Shown: piece after piece, positions 23,056 to 34,300 of the stretch | Numbering within the stretch: position 1 is the stretch's first letter | How the letters are laid out: each line of letters begins with the position of its first letter | Source: Argyresthia goedartella | Lineage: Eukaryota; Arthropoda; Insecta; Lepidoptera; Argyresthiidae | Direction: 5' to 3' | Assembly (NCBI GenBank): GCA_949825045.1 | Contig: OX463808.1 | Span: forward strand, 32,859,674-32,923,673 | Length of the DNA stretch: 64,000 bases | Position numbers and translations under genes: made by a program | The notes under the pieces: model-generated | What the model was told of the DNA's origin: nothing | Databases searched by the model: none | Seen by the model: the letters and a program-made list of their open reading frames with translations, nothing else

Positions 23056-23767
23056 CATAATTTATTTACATCTTGTATTGTACCCATGCTCTGGCAAATA
23101 AACTATTGTAACTTTAACTTTACTTTACTTCAGTGAAAATGTAATTTTGTGTTACGTTTGTGATTCAGTATAAAAACCCAGATATCATGACGGAGCGGCG
23201 CCATATTTAGAATACCACAACACTGGTTTTAGTTCATTCATTTTGTCACCACAGACAAACGTCAAGTGACATGTAAGCGTCAACTCCAAAAGTCATTGTG
23301 AAAGTTGTTTATTTTGGGAGGCAGTTGCTCACGTCCGAAGGAGATACTTGAAACCTACACATCCTCCCCGGCAAACAACAAATCAATACTAAAGTTTCCA
23401 ATATCTATAAAAACACGTGTCTTTGCGAAATTAACCCAGTTGTTAGACCGCCATTAATTAAGAAATTGAAATTGAAGTTGTTTATTTGTGTCGTAATTTT
23501 AGAATTTCAGTTGTTAGTATTATTATGTATGTGTGTATTAATTAATGTATTTCGTTTTCAATTAATGATAAAGGTTGTGTTTTGTAGGAAATTTAAGCCA
23601 CAAATAGCAGGGGAGTCTCACTCTATAGTTTAGGTACGTTCGACCGGCCATCCCGACGGGCGGGAATTCAGTCAGTAATGTTGCCGCTCGCTTGGCTGGC
23701 AGTTGCGTCGCGCGCTAGCCGCTCCTCATAAGCAACTTTTCAGTGATTTTTGCAACAACAATGACTT
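23056..23767. other. Spacer between the two solo LTRs
   Basis: About 710 bp without a supported gene. Near 23096-23135 AAATAAACTATTGTAAC runs into ACTTT repeats, which looks like the 3' end of a plus-strand LINE or SINE. The rest is unique-looking AT-rich sequence. Confidence 0.4.
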
Positions 23768-23771
23768 ATGT

Positions 23772-25997
23772 TGTAATGGTACACAAGAGTCAGTTCATTT
23801 AATACTTCATTTTGCGTGACAGAGGGCTAGCCCATCGCCGCACGGTACACATTGAATACAAGAGTCGGTTTCTTTAACGCTGGGTTATCGAGTAGTTCGA
23901 AGTAAGTTGACAAAAAAAAAGAGCCATAGAACGTGGTTGGTTCGGAGAAGCAAGGTCGAGTCAGGTTTTTTTTGTCGCATTCCTGCGAAATGTGTAGGGA
24001 TCAGAGCCGATTTGGTGCGCGCTGAATAAATTATGAATAACTAAATAATGGAAGGTTATTATGGAACGATACGGAGAAATGTTGACTGCAAATATACAAT
24101 TGCGTTTGTTTGGTACGAAGTGGCGAGTTTGACATCACGGGTTTGAATATCATTCTAGTGATCTTTGTCTAAGACGCTAGCGGTAGGGAAGGCTTAATTA
24201 ATCGCAACAGCTTTTATGGTCAGCGATCAACAGATTTTGTGTATCGGCAATACCAAATGACTTGAGTGATAACCGACGGTTGATCATAGTAAATATGCAT
24301 ACACAAAGTTTGTAGAACGGCGGACCTGCATGGCATGTTTGATTGAAATTAGACCCTGTGTAGTTAGGGATAAGAAGCTTTCGCTTGGGCAGCGTGTGTT
24401 CCGCAAAGGACGCCATTTTTTTTCAGACATGTGGGGTCTATAAATACGAGAGCGTGGGAGGGGGAGGCATTCAGTCTCTGCGTCAAGCTACTGTGACACT
24501 CGTCTTCCGATAATTCTAAGCAGTTCGGTCTGCCATTTTACGCGTCTGGAACTGGACGAGTTGTGATTGCGTGTTACAGTGGATTTTCGTGAGTGTCTGA
24601 AGCGCCGAGATATACCTCGGTTCCTATCCTTTAAATCAACCTACCCCAAATTACAAACTATCCTTGGGTCGTTAGATAAGAACTTGTAGGTAATTGATCT
24701 GAGTCTGAGTCTGGGCTTGGAGCGACCCTAAATTCCTTTTTCCTTCACCATAGGGTTCCTGGATTGGCTCTTAGGATATTCGCGGGCTAATCCTCTCCTC
24801 ATTCCTTTCTAGTAGCGAGTTTTGAAATTCCCACACACACAGTCATTAAACATACAAACACATTCAAATCAAACTCAACCATTTTCAAGTGGTGTCGATA
24901 ATGGACGTGGTATAACACTAGGATTTTAGACAAGGCTAGACAGGAGTTTAGTTGCGGCTAAACCTAGGTTGGCAGGGCATAGGGAGACTGTTTGATCGAT
25001 GAGGTTCCGCGGATGGAAATAACAAATTCAGAACAAAGTATAAACGTTGTCAACACATATAACCTGTCCTGTTGATATTTTTGTCATTTGAGTGTTGTCG
25101 GGGACGCGCGAAGAGATCAAATTACAGTCTAAAGTTCATTGTTTAGGACCGGGTAGATTGTTTTGCTTTGCCTTGGATCGATTTGGATTCAAGTTGCATT
25201 TTTAAATTAAATGTAAATTTCGCTGGAGGTCTAATGTGTAGGCTGCGTCTAGTATTTATTGCTGGGCTCAGTCGAGGAAGTGCTGAGGTTAGTTAGATAC
25301 ATAAATCGGTATTTCCCGAAGTATGTACCTCGCAGTGGAGTGGGTTAGATCTCCAAAAGCGCTAATGACAACGTTTCGATAACATCCAGCTCAAATTGCG
25401 CAGAGTTGAAGGTTTCAAAACGTTACGGACCTTTTGAGGAAACCGCTAGTTCAAACCCATTTCGGAAAATCAAATCGCAATTGTGTAAACCCGGTCTATT
25501 CGGATTGTTATTGCCGTGAACTAATTATATAGTTGGAACCACCACAAGCCGCTACTAGCGAGCACATGAAATATCATTAAGTACTCACGTCGTAACACTA
25601 CGACGGATATCTATACGATATCCCAAACAAATATTATAAATTGTGGTCGACCGCTAAAAGAAGTTCGAAGCGCCCATATATACAAAAAATAAATGGTACC
25701 ATCACACAAAATACAACAAAGATCGATCTGGCGCAATACACCGCTAGCTGATGCGAAATACCGGCTTGCGGGCATACATGCTTTATCTGTCTTACTTGAA
25801 ACTCTAACTTCCTGAACCAATCTTCCGTTCGACTATTGTACGCCTAACGAACTTCTCAACGAACAAGAAATTCAGACTTATCATTCTTAACTTACAAATT
25901 TTACAGCTGAATCGGGACATCTTTTTTTGGGGTAGATAGAATAGACGATCATAGCTTCTGATAGCGGTGGCTCGACCTTAGCCTTTATGCCGTTACA
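23772..25997 (+). repeat. Solo LTR, 2,226 bp, plus orientation
   Basis: It starts TGTAATGG and ends CCGTTACA, flanked by a perfect 4-bp duplication, ATGT at 23768-23771 and 25998-26001. It is of the same family as 20868-23051. It carries an extra segment of about 65 bp near its 5' end (around 23795-23865), where the string CAAGAGTC.GTT occurs twice, suggesting a small internal duplication. U3 is about 700 bp and R-U5 about 1.5 kb if the promoter call is right. Confidence 0.9.
24439..24476 (+). promoter_or_regulatory. LTR core promoter: TATA box and initiator
   Basis: TATAAATA (24439-24446) and an initiator ATTCAGTC with +1 at 24473. Sequence and spacing match the partner LTR, while the bases between have diverged, which favours a real promoter. 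Confidence 0.6.
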
Positions 25998-26001
25998 ATG
26001 T

Positions 26002-27540
26002 ACCTAACAATAAAGGAATTGTTCACAAATAAAATTCGATTCCTTTTAAATTTAATACCTTTTTGTTTAACTAAAAGTAAACACTTGTGACCCAGTATAA
26101 AACAAATGACAATTACATAAGTAAAGAGGTAGGTACCTACCTTGCCTTAGAATTTACTAATAGCCTGAATAAGTACTAATAACATCTCTTTTAGACAGAG
26201 CCTAAAATTCACAAACACAAATCGCACGTAGGTAACCCTACCGGGATCAAGCGAGACAGGAGTTTACAGGACGACCTTGTGATGTCAGAGTAAAAGAAGC
26301 TCTCAGGCGTAGTAATGCGGCGCAATCTAGCTTGCACGGGCGGGGAACCGATTCTGTAGGTGCTTAGCGATTGTTGTACGTAGCGCAGGTGCGAGCTAGT
26401 TTGCGCTTTATTGTCGCGCAGCAAGAGTTGCTATTTATTTAAGTGTATTTGAGAAGTGATCTTTCTGTACGTCGTACTATTAAGTATTCTGTGCAAATAG
26501 TGTGGTTACGATATAATCATCCTACCGCTAGGTACTTAACACTTTGTAATTTCATTTGTCAACTCGTAATATCATTGTCAAAGTGTGTTTATTTATGTCG
26601 TAAGATTATAGTCATTATTTCATTGTTAGTCAATGTCTCTAGAAGGCAATTGTGTCGTATGAAATAGTGCCTGCATAGCTATAAATAAAATTTGTTACGT
26701 TAAGTCATTGTGCCAGAAAGGTACGGAGACCGTGCGCAAACTGCCTCGGCCTCGGAGCAGTACAATTCCTGGATGGATAAATGGATTGAATTACCGTAAT
26801 CAATCATCCCTATGTATAAAATTAGTAGTCAAACCTACCCATAGTCAGGTCCTTATCATAAGTACCGTAGCGGTCGCTATGTACTCGCTAATAGGCAAAA
26901 TGTCAAATGTTCATTCACGGCTTCAAAAGCGAATTCAATCACCCAATACAGTACGAGCAGCCGAAGAAAAGTTTTAGAACTTTATCCGGGCTCAGACCAT
27001 GTTGTCAGATCTATCAAATTGAGAATTCAGACTGCTGATCTAGTCAGACCAGTCATCAAACTATGTAAGCTATCTATAGATGATAGTGTATGTTGAATTA
27101 AATTAGAATTAAATTAGTAATTTTCTATGAATGTCACTTTCATTTCATTTATGTGTTTATATTGTGTTCATTCTTATCACTGTTTTCATCAATGAGGCTT
27201 GCATATGTTAGTTCACCTTTCTTCCTGGTGGTGGAGAAATGTTAATCCAAATTAAGCTGATATTTCAATTTGTAAAGGTCGATACTATGCAATGACCGAT
27301 CAATGGTCATCGTTATGCTATCTGTCTCTGAAAGCGTTGTTTCATGTAAAAATTTCACGCAAACATTCATTCTATCAAGTCTTGACCAACATGGCCATTG
27401 CCGCGGGCGATTGTGTCAAAATGTAAAACTCAGTTAGTCAGGGCATAGCGCGTAGTTTTCTATGTTTCATAATTGTACCGTGCCCTAGTGTCTATAAATC
27501 AGTGTAATCATAAAACTATATTCATCGTTCACCTTCATCG
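26002..27540. other. No gene seen
   Basis: AT-rich DNA with short unsupported open frames on both strands. A palindrome AGGTAGGTACCTACCT lies near 26130. The last 150 bp (TATA-like CTATAAATCAG near 27492) may be the end of an LTR that precedes the repeat A copy. Confidence 0.3.
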
Positions 27541-27866
27541 CGGCCCTCGTGGAGAGGGCAGACCACCCGTGGCGCGGTGACATTTTTCCGTCGTAGAAAC
27601 GAAGGTGGTGACCCTATTACCTCAGGTCCAGGTGCCACCGGCGATTGGGCTGAGAGCTCAGGTCTGGCTTGCATTGGACCATCCCTGCTGCAGTCTTCAT
27701 ACATGGCTTTTGAGTGGACGGAGCCACGTGCAACGACCGGTGTGGGGGTTCGGCCTTCGGGTGCCACGAGGTGATTCCTACCTTTTCCACTTCACTCATC
27801 AACATTTAGGTTTCCGAGGTGGGACCTACCGATTCAACCAGAAGCTTAGATTTGGTGGTGTTATGA
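27541..27866 (+). repeat. Repeat A, copy 2
   Basis: Aligns with 18270-18500 from CCTCAGGTCCAGGTGCCACC onward. Just before it is GAAGGTGGTGACCCTATTACC. The TGGTGACCC string could be a tRNA primer-binding site, which would make the shared sequence an LTR-element leader. 27867-28158 shows no gene. Confidence 0.5.
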
Positions 27867-28158
27867 TGGTGGAGTTACTAAACATGGTTTGAGGTATCTC
27901 CCAAATCTTAATCTGACGCACTTGAGTTACTGACGAAAATAAGTTCTCCGGTCGGACGGTCTCCGCGTTACCACAAAAAATATTAAACAGCGTTTAACCT
28001 CAAAACAAACGTCAAATCCCATACATTTTTGTTTTTAAACAACTATAGAACAGTAGTTTATTTATTTTTGTGGTAAGGCCCTCTATGTTTTCTTCGGAGA
28101 TTCCATTAATGTATTCGTATATTCCCACGGGTGATTTCAAAGCCTAAGTATAACTCAC

Positions 28159-28326
28159 GTTAGCAGCATCCGTCATCTTCTTGGCATCGATGTTCCGCAC
28201 GACCTTTTGCTCCAGGTTCCTGACGCCCTCGACATCAACCCCATCCAAAAGACCCAACACCTCGCAGTACTCACTGTACAGCATCATGCTCCGCGGGTCT
28301 ATTAGACCGTCGCCGATTGTGATACC
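28159..28326 (-). CDS. Carboxypeptidase exon 4
   Basis: Acceptor TCTCAG before GGTATCACA and donor AAC followed by GTGAGT; 168 bp, phase 0 at both ends. It encodes [20 protein letters not shown] followed by [14 protein letters not shown], the block after the catalytic Ser exon in S10 carboxypeptidases. No stop or frameshift. The next exon could not be located downstream (lower coordinates). Confidence 0.8.
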
Positions 28327-31300
28327 CTGAGAAGAAGAAATTTAGTACAAGAGACCGAAATAGGATGGAATTTCCTTATGTCGAGGACCGTCGACATTCG
28401 GCTGTTTACCACTAATAATTCAGCTCTTTATCCAGTACAATTAACCTTCTTCCTTGCCTTCCATTGACCAGATCCATAATGGATCTAATGAGAGATTTTT
28501 TCTGTTTTGTTATAAACTGGATCTGATGAGAATTTTTATTGCCATAGATCTATTTTCAAAAATGTAAAATTTAATTGGATCTAATGTTATGTCTATAGTG
28601 TCACCAGATACAATGTTATAATTAAAAAAAAAGTTGGATGTAATGATTGTCTACAGTATCACTAGATAGAATGTAGCTTGCGCGCTCGATATAAACATAA
28701 CTACCGACTGTCGCTAGGTATCCTTAGATCGAAATTCACACATAAAGTACCTGGGCAACAGACAATTGTAGGAGGTTAATTCTTGATATCGAAAAGGAAA
28801 ATCTATAACGAGTATTTATATTTAAACATTAGGATTTAAGAGTATCATACTAGGAGTTAATGGGTTGCTAGGAGGTATTCTCCGATAACTACAAACAATC
28901 AAATTCAATTTATATAGATTTCCTTTTTTTAGTGATCGCAACGCGAGATGCTATTGCCATTTTTATTAAGAACATGTTTCTCAAATAATAGTACAGTTCC
29001 ACGTCCACTTTTAATAAACTTCATCACTTCGTTACTTAATTTTCGTTATATTTTATAAGGACATCGGCAAAATAATATGTCACATTACTAACGCGTCTAT
29101 GAAAACCACCCATATCAGAAAAAATAATGTATTTCAGTAAAAAAAACATATTTCATAACGTTAAGCAATAAAATTGCAATGTCAAAGCATCTCATATTTA
29201 TTATTTATTAATTTTTGAGGTCATAGGCAATTATCTATAAAGGTTTAGTAGCAAAACATGGGATCTAGTGCGACAGTTAGTTCTCATTAAGTCCATAACT
29301 GGATCTAGTGAGAAAGAAATTCCTCAGTAGATCCAAACGGCAAAAAAATGGATTTATAGATAAACGAAATATCTCAGTAGATCCATTAGGGATCTGGTCA
29401 GTAGATCTAGTGAGAGTGATCGGCATTACGTCTATTACCTTCAAATTAAAAATCTTGTTTCCCGTAAGTTTGTTGCGTCTGTGGATTTGGATTGCAAGTG
29501 CTGGTACATATTTCCCGGCGTAAGACTCCCCGGATATGAACAGCGGTGCCTTACGAAGCGCAGGGAACAGTAGGAGGAACTGGTCCAGAAGTGTGAAGAG
29601 CTGATCGCCTACCTGAGATTATATTACATTAACCAATGTTCATTACGTGAGCAGATTGTTGCGGAAATAATGTATGAAGACAACCTAGTGAAGACATATG
29701 GGACAATGATTCCGAAGCCAGGTTGTAGGTAGTCGAAGAGCATCAGGTTGGTGAGTATTTTGAGGAAAATGATGAGCATCAGGTTGATGAGGAGTTTTAA
29801 GGATGAAGAACACCGAGATGGAGGTAAGGAATCATGAGTAGCTCGAAGAAGATCAATAGCATATAGGAAGACGGAAAGAGTTACCGTCGAGAAGTTGGAA
29901 GAAGATCGAGGATCGACATACTTGATCTTCGTTATTGGTAAATCCCTCTTCGCATTCAGTGAAACTGAAGCCAGCGCCGACTGGATTGTCAATAAACAGT
30001 AGCGAGTAGTCGCTGGCCCATGACTTGTTTCTTGGTACCACTGGAAAATACGGATTGACTATAGGCAAAGACCGCTACGATCTTGGCATACATCTCTCGT
30101 ATCTTCGACTCGATATTCATAACTGTACCAAGTTATAACTAGTGGCTCTGTGAGTTGTAAGCCTCACAAGCGACACAGGTATTTTGCTTTTTTTTTCATT
30201 ATTCTTCAAACCTACACCTCCAACCCCTTGAAGTTTGTCGGATGACCAAGTGAAATCATTATCGAAACCTAGAAATTTTGAAAAAAAAAAGCAAATACTG
30301 AATCGACTTTAAAACCCTTATAATTATCCAGGATGTTCACAAAATTTCACGAGGATCGGTTGAGAAACTCGACCTGTAGAGGACAGAATAGCCGGAAATC
30401 CGGACAGAAATTCAGTCATACGAAACTATTTTTGCCCAGGCTGGAACGGAGATGCTTTACGCGCTCGGTCAATAAAGGGTTTATGTAAGGGGAATAAAAA
30501 ATCGAGCGTATAAAAAACTAAGCCGACTGTCTGGGCGAAGTGGTGGGATAGTAGGGTAGGTGAAGGATAAAGGGGATAAGCGAAGCGAAACCCCTTCATT
30601 CTTTGTATTAGGTTTTAAGAACAATAAAATCCAACGCTAGTTTTGTATTTTACGTTACTCGAATTAAGGTTTTTGCTGTTTTTCAGATTTCTAGTCACGC
30701 AATTTAGTGATTTTGGCAGACAAAACCAGTTTTTTATAGTCTCGCTCAGTTTGCCAAACAATCAGTATTTTTGATAATCACAAACTGTATTTACGGTCAT
30801 ACGTTTAATATACTACCTACCCTTAATGTATTAATAAAGAAGTGTGAACGGTTTCAACTGGCTGCCATTAGACAATTGTGGTTGCTAAATTTTTGCATAG
30901 GAACGGAAATCTCAAAACCATTTCGACAAATATGTCTTCTGTAAAATTTCTATTTCTCAGATTAATAAATATAAGATTAGTCGGTTTCGAGTGACAGGCA
31001 GTGGAATTGTGTGCCACGACCATACCAAAACACAGTTAAACTTTGTACGAACAGTTTATTCATCAGAATAAATGTCTACAACAGTAAATGTCACTTGGTT
31101 AATTAAATACTTATAAAATACATGAAAATAGGGACAAAATATAATCGCCATTACGAGAGGCTTACAGGAAGTGAGTTTGGCCATAGACGACACACATCAT
31201 AGTTTTTTTTTTTAAATATTTAAGGTTTAGATACATGCGTTCTTTTCAATACTTCCCCTTATGCCTTCAATATTTGGTCCAATATGTATAACACATACAT

Positions 31301-34300
31301 ATAAATGTCAAACATTACATGAGAAATAAGATAAACAAGTTACATAAAGTAACGTATCAATCTCTAGCTTGGTATAGTTACAGTGTCTCGCGTATACTCA
31401 TACTATTAATGAAGTCAGAGTGCTTTTGCCGACATAATGGCTTTGTCAATACATCTGCAATCATCTTTTCAGTACAGACATAATTAACTGAAATAGAATT
31501 ATTATTAACAAGTTCTTTTACAAAATGATATCTTATATCTATGTGCTTTGTTCTCTTATGACATAATTCTTTACATTGTAAAAGTCTTTGTGCACTCGGG
31601 TTGTCATTATAAACTGTACATGGAATATCCTTAGTCAAAATTTCTGAAAGCAAATTTTTGATAAAACATATATCTTTACATACGTCACTTATTGCTAGAT
31701 ATTCCGCTTCTGTACTAGACAATGATACACATCGTTGTTTACGAGATTCCCAGTTTATGGTGTTACTACCTAGCTTTATGACAAACCCCGTGTATGATTT
31801 TCGGTCTGTTTTGTCATTGCCCCAGTCAGCATCGGTATATGCCTTTAAAGACCAATCAACACTCTTTATAAAATATAAACAGTAATTAATTGTACCGGCT
31901 AAGTACCTAAGAATTCTTTTAGCTGCAATCCAATGAGACATGTTGAAGCTGTTATTGAACTGGCTTAATTGGCTACATGCATAAGAAATATCCGGTCTAG
32001 TACATACAGACAAATACATAAGACTACCCATAAGTTGTCTGTAGTCACAATTTTCATCTAGAATAAGAGAATTAGGTTCTTTACAATAAGATAAATTAAA
32101 ATTTATAGCCATAGGTGTGCTTGCAGATTTACAGTTTTCCATATTAAATCGTTTTAACAATTTTCTTATATACTCTGTCTGATCTAAACACAAAATGTTT
32201 TTAGATTTATCTCTAGTCACTCTCATACCAAGAAAATTCTTTAATGGACCTAAATTCTTAATAGTGAATTCCTTATTTAAAACATTCAATAATTCATTCT
32301 TAATGATGCGCTATTTTTAGAATAAAATACATAAAAATCGTCTACATACAGTGAGATGATTACATAATCATTTTGAACTCTTTTAGTATATACACATGGT
32401 TCACAACGAGACTGTTTGAAACCATTGTCTACTAGAACAGAACTTACTTTTTCATTCCACATTTTACTCGCTTGTTTCAAACCATATATACTTTTCTGCA
32501 ATAGACAAACTTTATTTACACCATTATTTGAAAAACCTTCTGGTTGTTCCATGTGTATGATCTCATTTAAGTTTCCGTTCAAAAATGCAGTTTCTACATC
32601 AATATGATCAATTTCTAAGTCCATATCATTAGCCAAAGAAAATAAGATTCGCATTGACGAATGGCGAACTACAGGAGAAAAAGTTTCGTTATAATCTATT
32701 CCCTGTTTTTGGGTGAAACCCTTTACAACTAGTCGTGCTTTAAATTTATCGAATTTTCCATCAGCATCATGCTTAACTTTGAAAACCCATTTACATTTTA
32801 TAACATTTTTATTAGCAGGTCTATCTACTAACCTCCAAACTTTATTCTGGATTAAGGAAGCATGCTCACTCTGCATGGCGGCGAGCCATTCCTCACGCAA
32901 TGTAAGTCAATTGTAAGAGGGGCTGGTTTCCGCAACTCGACGACGAAAGCGCCTATTTTGCGTGTGGGTGGGAATGCGACATCATTCGAGCCAACCCAAC
33001 TCCTCCAGGAACGCCAGTAGGCCCTTTACGTTACCGACTATCCCTGGAAGGTCCCTCGATTGACCGAGGTATTTAGCCCTGTAGTCCGCTACTCCTGTGC
33101 ACTCCATGAGGACGTGAGCAACCGTTTCTTCTGCCTCCAAGCAGGCTCTGCAAAGGGGGCTGTCGGTAACACCTAGGACATATAGATGTTTATTAAAGAA
33201 ACCATGGCCAGTAAGTGCTGCAGTTACCAGTCGCATGCGCGGCCTACTAAGTCGAAGCAAGGTCTTAGCCAGCCTAGCGCTAGGGGACGGCAAGGCCAGC
33301 TTAGCCTGCCTGCACTCCTCATGGTTTGTCCAAAGAGTGGCATGATCATTCCTGGTCGACTCTCTCAGAAATGAGCGTACCATCTTGAAGGGAAGAGGGA
33401 TGATAGGTTCGGGACCATACGCTGTCAAGCTAGATCCTTTACGCGCCAACTCATCCGCTGCATCGTTACCTCTTGATCCGCTGTGTCCTTTTATCCATTG
33501 AAGGATTACGCGGTTATGTTGACATACCTCCATTAGTCGTTGTGACACTCGTAGATTAGCCCTGAGTTAATAGTGTTGCTATTTAGGGCTTGTAGGACGG
33601 CCATGCTATCCGAGAGGATTCGAATGGAGGAATCTCTTACCTTTCTCGATGCTATGGCATTAGCGGCCGAGATGATGCCCATGCATTCAGCTTGAAAGAC
33701 AGTATTATGGGCACCCAGTGGAATGGCTATCTTGATGTTTAGGTCCTCCGAGAAGGTGCCTGAACCAGTGCCTGCTTCAGTTTTTGAACCATCGGTAAAA
33801 ATTTTGAGCTCTTTAACGTCGAGCCCCTCAACCCGATGGTCTTCATGTAACTGTATATTGTATTTTTTGTCAAAAACAAATTGTTTAGGGATTCTGTCAC
33901 TGCAAGCCATAGAGATGGGAAATTTTTTGTAAACTTCCCCTATGATGGCGGTGTGTGAGGTCCTGTTTTTCCTCCAAAGTCCTAAGGTGTTGAGTCTCAC
34001 CGCAAGTGACGCGGCCTCCTGCTTAATATACAGCTGGAGTGGCGGAAGACACAGCATGGCCTCCATTGCTGCTGTTGGAGTAGTTCTCATACTACCTGTG
34101 ATAGCCATGCAGGCCAGCCTTTGGAAGCTTTGGAGTTTGCTTACCATTGTGGTTAGTTTGGTCCTGGTCCACCACACCACAGCTCCGTAGCAGACAAGAG
34201 GACGGATCACCGTTACGTACAGCCAAAGAATGATGTTGGGAGAAAGTTCCCACTTTTTCCCCACCATTCTCCGACACTGCCAGAAAGCAATACTCGCCTT

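Noticed and set aside
20868..25997. One giant foldback transposon with 2.2-kb arms
   Set aside because: Each arm has its own terminal motifs and its own 4-bp target duplication, so two solo LTRs explain it better.
29624..29992. A 122-codon minus frame across intron 2
   Set aside because: It is in a different frame from carboxypeptidase exon 2 and runs through a region bounded by good splice sites.
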